Assembly: GCA_021790795.1 (NCBI GenBank)
Contig: JAJYFU010000020.1
Location: forward strand, 1 to 32,596
Reading direction: 5' to 3'
DNA: 32,596 nt
From: Pseudomonadota bacterium
GTDB taxonomy: Bacteria; Pseudomonadota; Gammaproteobacteria; Steroidobacterales; Steroidobacteraceae
Positions 10,001 through 16,628 of this stretch are shown here, one piece after another; the first letter of the stretch is position 1; the number at the start of each line of letters is the position of its first letter. The notes beneath the pieces are model-generated. The model was given only the letters and a program-made list of their open reading frames with translations, had not been told where the DNA came from and made no database searches. The position numbers were made by a program, and so were the translations under genes.

Positions 10001-10844
10001 GAGGCTCTCCAGTCGGCGGCTCGAGCGGAACCAATTGGCCGCCGCGCACGCGCTGCGGTACCCGCTGAAGCAGCATCAGCAGGGCGTGGATGATCGCGGG
10101 CGGATTGGGCGGGCAGCCGGGGAGATACATATCGACGGGCAGCACGCCGTCGAGTCCGCTGCCGCACGTGCAGCCGCCGCCGTTGGTTCCCCCGGAAACG
10201 GCACAGGTGCCGGCGGCCATCACGAACCGCGGCTCGGGCATCGCTTCGAAGGCCTCGAGCAGAGGTCCGCGCATCGCGTAGGTGACCGGTCCGGTGACCA
10301 GCAGCAGATCGGCGAAGCGGGGCGAAGCGGTGAAGAATGCCCCGAGCCGATGCAGGTTGTAATAGGGATTGTTGAGCGCCTGCAGCTCCGATTCGCAGCC
10401 GTTGCAGGAGCCGGCATCGACATGCCGGATGTGCAGGCTGCGACCGAAGACGCGCCGGATCTCTCGCTTCAGCGTCACGCCCCGGGGCGAGGCGGCCGCT
10501 CGGGTCCAGACCAGGTCGTCCCGCGTGCCGCTGCCGAATGCCCAGTCGCTCGCCAGTGTGAATGCGCCCGTCGGACACGCTTCGACGCACATCTGGCACA
10601 CGACGCAACGCCCGTAGTCGACGGTCGGACGCTCTGGACCCTCTCCCGGGACCAGAGTGATCGCGCCGGGCAGGCAGGCGTCGGCACACTCGCGGCAATG
10701 GTCCTGGCAGCGACCGGGGTCGAAGCGCGGCATGCCGAGGAAAGCGGCCTGGCCCGGCTCGGCGCCTTCCCCGCGCCAGCGCGTCGTCACTTTGCCCTGG
10801 GTGAGTCCAAACAGGGTCCACGGCAGGATCGCTTTCAGGGCCAT
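9993..10844 (-). CDS. Fused 2x[4Fe-4S] ferredoxin + NuoB/HyfI-like small subunit
   Basis: Electron-transfer subunit, 283 aa, that looks like HyfH joined to HyfI. Residues about 40-95 hold two ferredoxin cluster motifs. The first is unusual, RCQDHCRECADAC (Cys spacing 3-2-3); the second is classical, CVVCQMCVEACP. The C-terminal half is NuoB-like with the N2-type cluster ligands CNGCE, GTCAVSGG and LPGCPPNP. The partner is the large subunit encoded just upstream; electrons would enter through the ferredoxin part. In E. coli hyf and hyc the two parts are separate genes. ATG at 10844 has AAGGAG 8 nt before it and lies 12 nt after the large-subunit stop. All proximal-cluster cysteines are kept although the Ni-Fe site next door is lost. 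Confidence 0.92.
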   Translation of the reverse strand: MALKAILPWTLFGLTQGKVTTRWRGEGAEPGQAAFLGMPRFDPGRCQDHCRECADACLPGAITLVPGEGPERPTVDYGRCVVCQMCVEACPTGAFTLASDWAFGSGTRDDLVWTRAAASPRGVTLKREIRRVFGRSLHIRHVDAGSCNGCESELQALNNPYYNLHRLGAFFTASPRFADLLLVTGPVTYAMRGPLLEAFEAMPEPRFVMAAGTCAVSGGTNGGGCTCGSGLDGVLPVDMYLPGCPPNPPAIIHALLMLLQRVPQRVRGGQLVPLEPPTGEPRV

Positions 10845-10856
10845 CGGGGCGCTCCT

Positions 10857-12356
10857 TCAGCGGGCACAACCGGCCACTGTCAGGCCGAAGCTCGCTTCGT
10901 TGATCGCGTAGTCCATCATGTTGCTGTCGTGGACGGTGTAGGGGAAGACACGCCAGTTCGAGAAACTCGGCGATTTGATCTTCACTCGCGCCAGCCGGCC
11001 ATCGGCGTCCAGATGAGCGGCGTAATACGCGGTGCCGCGCGGTGTCTCGGCCCAGCCGAGTCCCTCGCTTCGCGGCGGCGGCCGGCACTCGGTGCTCAGC
11101 CAGCCGCAGGGTAATCCCGCGAGCACGACGCGTATGACGTCGATGCTGTTGAAGACTTCCGCGATGCGGACCTGCTGGCGTGCGTAGGCGTCACAGCGCT
11201 CGTCGATCGCAATGCTGAGGGGCAGTTCGGCGTAGGCTCCGTAGGACTGATCACGCCGCGGGTCGCGGTCGAGTCCGCAGGCGCGCGCCACCGGTCCTGT
11301 CGCTCCCTGGTCGAAGGCGAGCTGCCGTCCGAGGACGCCGGTGGTCATCAGGCGATCCAGATGGCTGGTGGTCGCCGCAAGCCGATCCGTGTATCGGCGA
11401 AATTCGCTCTCGAGCTGCGCAAGGTCGGCCGCGAGACCGGCAAGCTGCGGCTCGCGCCGCAGTCCGCCGGGCGTGACCAGGCCGCGCAGCAGCCGGCTGC
11501 CGCTCACCCGGCTGTTGATCTGCTTGGCGGATTCCTCGAGGTATTTTCCCTGTGCCTCGCCCACCTTGAGTGTCGTCGTATGACACAGATGCCCGAGGTA
11601 GTGCAGGTGGTTGTAGATGCGTTCGAGCTCGGCGAGCAATACCCGCAGCCACGTCGCTCGCCGGGGCACCTCGCAGTCAGCCGCGGCCTCCACGGCGTGA
11701 CAATAGGCGAGTGCGTGCGCCACCGAGCCGATTCCGGATACGCGTTCGGCCAGAAATACGCCGAGCCTGGGGGACAGGCCCGCGAAGCGCTGTTCCATTC
11801 CCCGATGCTTGAAGAACAGCTGCGGGTGGTAGTGCAGGATCATCTCGCCGGCATACAAGAAGGCGAACTGGGCCGACTCCAGCACATCGGCCCGTATCGG
11901 CCCAAAGGGCAGCAGTTGTACGTCCTCGCGTGTGGTGCCGGCGAGCTGCGGCAGGTCCTCAGGCGCGGGCGTGTAGCTCAAGTGGGGCATCGGACCCGGA
12001 ACGAGGGGCGGACGATCCGCGCTGGCACCGGGCAACAGCACCAGCGGCTGCGGCAAGGGCTGGTCCCGGAAGACCACGCCGCACAAATCAGTCGTTTCCC
12101 GCTCATACCACGACAGCAGGGGGGCGGTCGTCGCCAGACTTGGCGGCGGGTCGTCGCCGGGCCGGCAGCGCCAGATGTGCGGGGGGCAGCCGCTCCCGGG
12201 ATGCAGCACATAGCGCAACTCGGGCGCCGTCGGTCCCTCGGGGAACCACGCGTACATGAACTGCATCCGCGCGCCTTCGCCGAGGGCGGCCCGGCAGCGG
12301 GTCACGAGCTCCGCCGGCGCGAGATCTTCGCTCACCACCACGGGCGAGCCGCTCAT
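10857..12356 (-). CDS. hyfG: Ehr large subunit: hydrogenase-4/NuoCD-like, without Ni-Fe ligands
   Basis: Catalytic-type subunit of 499 aa. The first ~190 residues correspond to the NuoC-like part and the rest to NuoD/HyfG, with HYHPQLFFKHRGMEQ marking the second domain. Canonical [NiFe] hydrogenases bind the metal with two CxxC pairs. Here the first pair (ERVCGIC) is ERVSGIG (11724-11747), giving S207 and G210. The C-terminal pair (DPCxxC) aligns with NEASFG, residues 486-491. All four thiolates are gone, so H2 chemistry is not expected. Complex I NuoD keeps neither cysteine pair either, but its C-terminus (DPVxGEVDR) is also not matched. The protein ends eight residues after the aligned site (LTVAGCAR), so there is no maturation peptide. 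Start at 12356 (MSGSPVVV) overlaps the upstream stop by one base and has GAGGAC before it. Confidence 0.93.
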   Translation of the reverse strand: MSGSPVVVSEDLAPAELVTRCRAALGEGARMQFMYAWFPEGPTAPELRYVLHPGSGCPPHIWRCRPGDDPPPSLATTAPLLSWYERETTDLCGVVFRDQPLPQPLVLLPGASADRPPLVPGPMPHLSYTPAPEDLPQLAGTTREDVQLLPFGPIRADVLESAQFAFLYAGEMILHYHPQLFFKHRGMEQRFAGLSPRLGVFLAERVSGIGSVAHALAYCHAVEAAADCEVPRRATWLRVLLAELERIYNHLHYLGHLCHTTTLKVGEAQGKYLEESAKQINSRVSGSRLLRGLVTPGGLRREPQLAGLAADLAQLESEFRRYTDRLAATTSHLDRLMTTGVLGRQLAFDQGATGPVARACGLDRDPRRDQSYGAYAELPLSIAIDERCDAYARQQVRIAEVFNSIDVIRVVLAGLPCGWLSTECRPPPRSEGLGWAETPRGTAYYAAHLDADGRLARVKIKSPSFSNWRVFPYTVHDSNMMDYAINEASFGLTVAGCAR

Positions 12357-13831
12357 CACAGTCCTCGACCGAGTTGTATGGCGATGACGTTGAAGTAGTG
12401 GCTGAAGGCGCTCGGCCACCACAGACCCATGATCAGAATGGGGACGAATGCCAGCCACATCGGCAGCACGCACCAGATGCGCTCGGAGCGTGATGGCTGC
12501 CGGCCGGTGGCGGCGGCCGGCGCGCTCTCGCCGAAGTACATGGCGCGGAAATGATTGAGGAAGCCGACGAAGATGACCACCAGCAGGATGAGCATGACAT
12601 ACACCGCCCACGCGTTGGGACCGGCAAGACCCGCGCGCAGTATGGTCAGTTCGCTCAGGAACAGGCCGAAGGGCGGCGCGCCGGTAATGGCCACCGCTCC
12701 GGCCAGCCAGAGCGCGCCGGCGACGGGCATGGCAGACAGTACATGATGGATGCGGCTGATGCGCTTGCTGTGGAAAGCGCGCAGGGCATTACCCGCGCCG
12801 AAGAACATCAGCGATTTGTTGAGCGAGTGATTGAGCATGTGATAGAGCGCGCCGGCCACACCGAGCGGTCCACCGAAGCCGAAACCCAGGGTCATCACGC
12901 CCATGTGCTCGACGCTGGAATACGCCATCAGCCGCTTGACGTCGGTCTGCCGCGTGATGAACAGAGCGGCGATGGCGAGCGACAGAGCCCCGATCCCCAC
13001 CACCACGGTCCGGGGAAGTGCGCCGAGGCGGACTGCATCGGTCACGTGGATGAAACGCACGATACCGACCATCGCGGTGTTGAGCAGCGCTCCGGAGAGC
13101 ATCGCCGAGACGGGCGCGGGACCTTCGCTGTGCGCGTCGGGGAGCCAGGTGTGCATCGGGGCGAGGCCGACCTTGGTGCCGAAGCCGATGAAGACCAGCA
13201 GGAACGCCGCGAGCGCCATGGTGGGATTCAGTTGTGGCGCGACGGACCGCAGTGTCTCCCAGGTGAGATTGAATGTGGGTCCGAGATGCGCGCTGGCGTT
13301 CCAGTAATAGAAGACGATGCCGAGCAGCGCCAGGCTGATGCCCGCGGAGACGATCACGATGTACTTCCAGGCCGCCTCGACGCTTTCGCGCGTTTTCTCG
13401 AACCCGACCAGGAACGTGCTTACCAGTGTGGTGAACTCGATCGCGATCCAGTACACCCCGATGTTGTTCATCAGGGGTCCGAGCAGTATCGTCAGCGCGA
13501 ATCCCGCCAGCAGAGCGTAGAAGCGGTGCAGGCGCTGCGGCTCGTCGCGCGCCCGCATGTAGCCGACGGCGTACAGGGAGGCGAGCAGATAGACGGCGCC
13601 ACACGACAGCAGCACCCACGCGCCCAATGCATCGACGATGATGTAGCCGTGCAGCAGGATGTAGGGTCCGCCCAGCGCCACCGGCAGCAGCCACAGCACG
13701 GCTGCGAATACCAGCACCGCGGCGATGACATTGAGGCCTTCGGCAACGCGCGGCGCGCGCACGATCTGGCAGCCCATGAGTGCCGCGAGCGGCGCCAGCA
13801 GAATGACGGCTACGAGAGGTCCGGGAGTCAT
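12356..13831 (-). CDS. hyfF: HyfF/NuoN-like antiporter subunit of the Ehr-type complex
   Basis: Integral membrane protein, 491 aa, of the Mrp/NuoN/HyfF family with about 14 hydrophobic segments. The full set of ion-channel residues is visible. They are glutamate in WIAIEFTTL, lysine in GFGTKVGLAP followed by MHTWLPDAH, lysine in DVKRLMAYSSVEH, and the His/Lys pair in HMLNHSLNKSLMF. It should therefore be an active ion-translocating module. ATG at 13831 has GAGG upstream and overlaps the previous stop (ATGA); its own stop overlaps the large-subunit start by one base. Together with the HyfB-like subunit the complex has two antiporter modules, consistent with energy conservation or with using ion gradient to drive electron flow. 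Confidence 0.92.
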   Translation of the reverse strand: MTPGPLVAVILLAPLAALMGCQIVRAPRVAEGLNVIAAVLVFAAVLWLLPVALGGPYILLHGYIIVDALGAWVLLSCGAVYLLASLYAVGYMRARDEPQRLHRFYALLAGFALTILLGPLMNNIGVYWIAIEFTTLVSTFLVGFEKTRESVEAAWKYIVIVSAGISLALLGIVFYYWNASAHLGPTFNLTWETLRSVAPQLNPTMALAAFLLVFIGFGTKVGLAPMHTWLPDAHSEGPAPVSAMLSGALLNTAMVGIVRFIHVTDAVRLGALPRTVVVGIGALSLAIAALFITRQTDVKRLMAYSSVEHMGVMTLGFGFGGPLGVAGALYHMLNHSLNKSLMFFGAGNALRAFHSKRISRIHHVLSAMPVAGALWLAGAVAITGAPPFGLFLSELTILRAGLAGPNAWAVYVMLILLVVIFVGFLNHFRAMYFGESAPAAATGRQPSRSERIWCVLPMWLAFVPILIMGLWWPSAFSHYFNVIAIQLGRGL

Positions 13832-14508
13832 CCGACAAGCCTCGTCAACTCGCGGCTGCTCGTGGTGCCGGCATGAACGACGAGGTAGCGCGCCAGTACG
13901 CCGAAGCAGGCTACGGCCACCAGCAGGTCGAACAGGATCACCAGCTCGATCAGCAGCGGCATGCCCGGCACGAGGATCTGGGAGCCGAGGAAGATGCCGT
14001 TTTCGATGACCAGCAGCGCCAGGATCTGGCTCACCACCTCCCGGCGCACCACGAGCAGCAGAAAGCCGATGAGCGTCATGGACAGCATTGCGGTCAGGGC
14101 GAGCACGGCCACCGTGCCGCCGAGTCCAAGGGCGGTGCTCAGGTGGTTCGCGACCACGAAAGCGAACATGACCAGCAGGCCGCCGACCACGAGGCTGGCG
14201 CTCGGCGAGAGTCGCTCGTGCAACTCACGGTCGACGTTCAGCCGCCGTGTGATGCGCAACAGCAGGTAAGGCAGCACCAGACCACGAAACAGCGCGGTGA
14301 GCGCCGCGATGCCGTACAGCTCGGGGTATCCCCCGTAATGGGCAACAGTCGCCGAAAGTACGGCAATCAGCCACGATTGCACGGCGAATGCGCCGAGATA
14401 GGCGTTGAGCCAGCGGGAGCCGAGCATGACGAACGCCAGCAGCAGGCTGACGATGGCGAGCAGGTTGAAGAGTGACCCGGCGAGCGGAGGAAGCGGGGCG
14501 GCGAACAT
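13828..14508 (-). CDS. hyfE: HyfE-like (NuoK-related) membrane subunit
   Basis: Small membrane protein of 226 aa; E. coli HyfE is about 216. Six or seven hydrophobic helices are apparent. The C-terminal half is NuoK-like: LIGFLLLVVRREVVSQ followed by LLVIENGIFLG, with the conserved membrane glutamate. It bridges the NuoH-like subunit and the antiporter modules. The start at 14508 (MFAAPLPPLAG) is chosen because GAGGTAAC lies 4-10 nt upstream, inside the end of hyfC, and because a longer open frame to 14775 only overlaps hyfC. It begins 2 nt after the hyfC stop and overlaps hyfF by 4 nt. Confidence 0.9.
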   Translation of the reverse strand: MFAAPLPPLAGSLFNLLAIVSLLLAFVMLGSRWLNAYLGAFAVQSWLIAVLSATVAHYGGYPELYGIAALTALFRGLVLPYLLLRITRRLNVDRELHERLSPSASLVVGGLLVMFAFVVANHLSTALGLGGTVAVLALTAMLSMTLIGFLLLVVRREVVSQILALLVIENGIFLGSQILVPGMPLLIELVILFDLLVAVACFGVLARYLVVHAGTTSSRELTRLVG

Positions 14509-14510
14509 CG

Positions 14511-15455
14511 TTACCTCATCTGGTTGGCGACGATCGCGAGAATCGCGAGCAGGAAGGAGGCGGCGAGCGGCTCCTGATAGCGGTAGTAGCGCAGACGCGA
14601 CTGCATGGTCTGGACCAGCACCACCACCCCCCCGATGGCCGCGAATTTCACCATCAGGCCACCGGCGGCGCCGAGCGCGCCGAGGGCTGTGCCCTGGATC
14701 GACAGCCCCCAGGGCAGCACCAGCACGTTGCAGAAGATGACGTAGAGAATGAACTGCTTCATCGCCGAGGCCCAACGCAACAACGCCAACAGGGGGCCGG
14801 AATATTCGAGGATCCGGGCCTCCTCGATCATGTACACCTCGATTTGGGTGCTCGAGTGAAAGGGCAGCCGGTCGGTTTCGGCGAGCAAGAGGATGAAGAA
14901 TGCCGCCACTAGAAACAGGTGTGCGGGTCCCCAGTACACGGCCGGCTGGCCGACGAGCACGTGATTGACCACGAACGGCAGCATCGATTTGGCGAGCAGC
15001 GTGATGCCGACGAAGACCAGAATGAGGGTGGGCTCGGCAAGAATCCCGAGCATCACGGCGCGCGATGAACCGATGCCGCCATAGGCACTGCCCGAGTCAA
15101 GTCCCGCCAGGGAGATGAAGAAGGAGCCCAGGGTCAGAATGAGCCCACCGCCGAGGATGTCGCCCATGTCCGAGAGCGGCAGCGGAAAGTTCGTCAGTAC
15201 CGGAATCAGAATCGGCACCGTCAGCATGCAGGTGAAGGCGATGACGGGCGCCGCCCAGTAGATGAAGCTCGCGGTCTCGGGAATCACAAGTTGCTTGTGG
15301 AACAGCTTCCACAGGTCGCGGTAGGGCTGGAAGATGCCGGGCCCGCCGGCGCGTTGCGCCCGCTCTTCCCATTGCAGGATGCACCCCTGCAGGAGCGGCG
15401 CCAGCATGACGACGGTCAGGACCTGGGCGGTCTGCAACAGCACGGCTCGCGGCAC
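14511..15455 (-). CDS. hyfC: HyfC/NuoH-like membrane anchor subunit of the Ehr-type complex
   Basis: First gene of the operon, 314 aa, the normal HyfC/HycD length. NuoH-family features are seen: GGPGIFQPYRDLWKLFHK after the first helix, then the loop LLLAETDRLPFHSST followed by acidic IEVYMIEEAR. In complex I this loop forms part of the quinone-cavity to channel path. About eight transmembrane segments are apparent. Start is GTG at 15455, with GGGGGAG at 15464-15470 on the minus strand. The upstream 400 bp is shared with the divergent ATPase gene and holds an inverted duplicated element. As first gene it sets expression of the five genes behind it. Confidence 0.92.
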   Translation of the reverse strand: MPRAVLLQTAQVLTVVMLAPLLQGCILQWEERAQRAGGPGIFQPYRDLWKLFHKQLVIPETASFIYWAAPVIAFTCMLTVPILIPVLTNFPLPLSDMGDILGGGLILTLGSFFISLAGLDSGSAYGGIGSSRAVMLGILAEPTLILVFVGITLLAKSMLPFVVNHVLVGQPAVYWGPAHLFLVAAFFILLLAETDRLPFHSSTQIEVYMIEEARILEYSGPLLALLRWASAMKQFILYVIFCNVLVLPWGLSIQGTALGALGAAGGLMVKFAAIGGVVVLVQTMQSRLRYYRYQEPLAASFLLAILAIVANQMR

Positions 15456-15629
15456 GCCTCAATCTCCCCCGGCGTGACTCGGCGCTGTCTCGGATGGAAT
15501 CCGACACCAAGGTCTTCGAATCCCAAGGGGTACGCGCGACCTCGGCTGCGGGCGCAGCCTGGAGACGGGACTCGGGGTGAACTCGGGTCTCATGCGCTAC
15601 CACTCCTCCGTCGTAGCGACGGAATCGGT

Positions 15630-15838
15630 AGGCATCATTAGCCGGATGCGGCGGTTCTTGGTTGCGGGAGGAATGCCATCTCCCCGCAGGTCAATATACA
15701 CATGCGTTGGAAGACCGGCAAGCGCCACAGCCGTTGCCTGCGAAGCTTGCGGGCGCGGGTGGGTGCGGCCTAAACTGCCGGACAGAAGGGAGATGGCATC
15801 CGTCCCCGAAGCGCCGCGTTCCGCGGCTGATGATGCCT
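15630..15838. repeat. Inverted pair of ~50 bp diverged repeats
   Basis: Left arm 15630-15684 and right arm 15788-15838 are reverse complements with divergence. Two blocks match: AGGCATCATTAGCCG (15630-15644) against 15824-15838 at 14 of 15 bases, and ATGCCATCTCCC (15673-15684) against 15788-15799 at 12 of 12. The blocks are 28 bp apart on the left and 24 bp on the right, with patchy matches between. The spacer is 103 bp. Each arm reads GGGAGATGGCAT ... GGCTRATGATGCC toward the gene on its side. It may be a duplicated promoter/operator or a small MITE-like remnant. Confidence 0.6.
15663..15678 (-). promoter_or_regulatory. Sigma-54-like -24/-12 site facing hyfC
   Basis: On the minus strand the sequence is TGGCAT-TCCTC-CCGCA. 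The invariant GG and GC dinucleotides are 10 nt apart, as sigma-54 requires, and the -24 box matches at five of six bases; the -12 box is weaker (CCGCA for TTGCA). E. coli hyf and hyc operons are sigma-54 dependent. The copy in the right repeat arm has the GG but not the GC, so the match may be accidental. Confidence 0.25.
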
Positions 15839-15875
15839 GCGCCGAGAGTCGGACGGATCGCGGGCAGATTGATCC

Positions 15876-16589
15876 ATGCAGTCCCGGTTGGTTGAGCTGA
15901 TCGCGCAACTTGAGCAACGATTGTTGCGGGGCGAGCATCTCACACTCTACGGCCCACGTGGCGGCGGCAAGTCGTCCGTCCTGACGCAGCTGCTGGCGCG
16001 ATTTCAATGCGACGCAGTCCCGTGTGCGTATTCTTCGTCGACCGACTCACTCGATGACATCACGCGAGCCCTGGAGCGCGCATATCCCGGCGTGGAGACC
16101 TGGGCGGTTCGGCGCCGCACGGCCCGTGGGCGATTGTGGCATGCCGCGGACCGGCGGGCGGGCGTCCTGCTTCTCGACCATTTCCGCTGCAACGGCACCG
16201 GGATGGTGTCGTTCCTGCGGCGCTTGCACGGCAAGATTGCCGGTGTTCTGACCGCGGCCGATATCGACACGGAGGTGGAGCACCGGCGGATGCGGCCCTG
16301 GCGCTACGGCGCGCTGTCGGTGCGCATGCCCTCGGCGACGGACCGGCAACTACGCCGCCTGCTGGATGATCAGTGGAGCGCTGCACGCTTGCCGGCGCTC
16401 GCCGCGGACGCGCGTGACGCCTTCGTCGAAGCGGCGTACGGCCGGCCCGGATGGATCACGAAGTGCACGGAGCTTGCCCGTGAGCGGCGCTACTGGTGCG
16501 TCTATGGTCCTTTGATCACGGTTTTGTGTATCGACACCGAAGTCGCGGTGCGCTACCGCGCGCTCTCGATGATACGCGAGGAGCGGTGA
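15876..16589 (+). CDS. Orphan P-loop (AAA-like) ATPase of unknown function
   Basis: A 237-residue protein. A Walker A motif GPRGGGKSS lies near residues 26-34 and a Walker B-like VLLLDHF near 97-103. In between, the sequence resembles the compact NTPase folds of AAA/ORC-type or STAND proteins (GExLTLYGPRGGGKS). A C-terminal helical segment (ATDRQLRRLLDDQW ... AYGRPGWITKCTEL) looks like the lid of ORC/AAA ATPases. No transmembrane segment, DNA-binding motif or extra domain is obvious. It is divergent from the Ehr operon and ends 39 bp before nrdJ's stop (convergent). The ATG at 15876 has only a weak ribosome site. I do not recognise a named family. The shared upstream repeats suggest it may be expressed with the Ehr complex. 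Confidence 0.7.
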   Translation: MQSRLVELIAQLEQRLLRGEHLTLYGPRGGGKSSVLTQLLARFQCDAVPCAYSSSTDSLDDITRALERAYPGVETWAVRRRTARGRLWHAADRRAGVLLLDHFRCNGTGMVSFLRRLHGKIAGVLTAADIDTEVEHRRMRPWRYGALSVRMPSATDRQLRRLLDDQWSAARLPALAADARDAFVEAAYGRPGWITKCTELARERRYWCVYGPLITVLCIDTEVAVRYRALSMIREER

Positions 16590-16628
16590 CCGTGGCCGGC
16601 TAGCGACTCGACCGTGCGGCCGCGACGG

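Larger units (their letters stand above)
15456..15875. other. Divergent regulatory region between the Ehr operon and the orphan ATPase
   Basis: This 420 bp region has no convincing gene. Besides the elements listed separately it holds two tight palindromes on the hyfC side: GGCTGCG-gg-CGCAGCC (15544-15559) and TCCGTCG-tag-CGACGGA (15607-15623). These could be operator sites or leader hairpins of the hyfC mRNA. Short open frames here show no protein family resemblance. Confidence 0.6.

Noticed and set aside
10857-12356. Active [NiFe] hydrogenase (HyfG) reading of the large subunit
   Set aside because: Both cysteine pairs that bind Ni-Fe are replaced, so hydrogenase activity is not supported.
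15490-15535. tRNA-like TTCGAATCC sequence
   Set aside because: The flanking bases do not form a T-arm stem and no cloverleaf or acceptor stem can be drawn.
15597-16007. Minus-strand frame of 136 codons across the divergent region
   Set aside because: It runs through the repeat arm and into the antisense of the ATPase, with no family match; it looks accidental.
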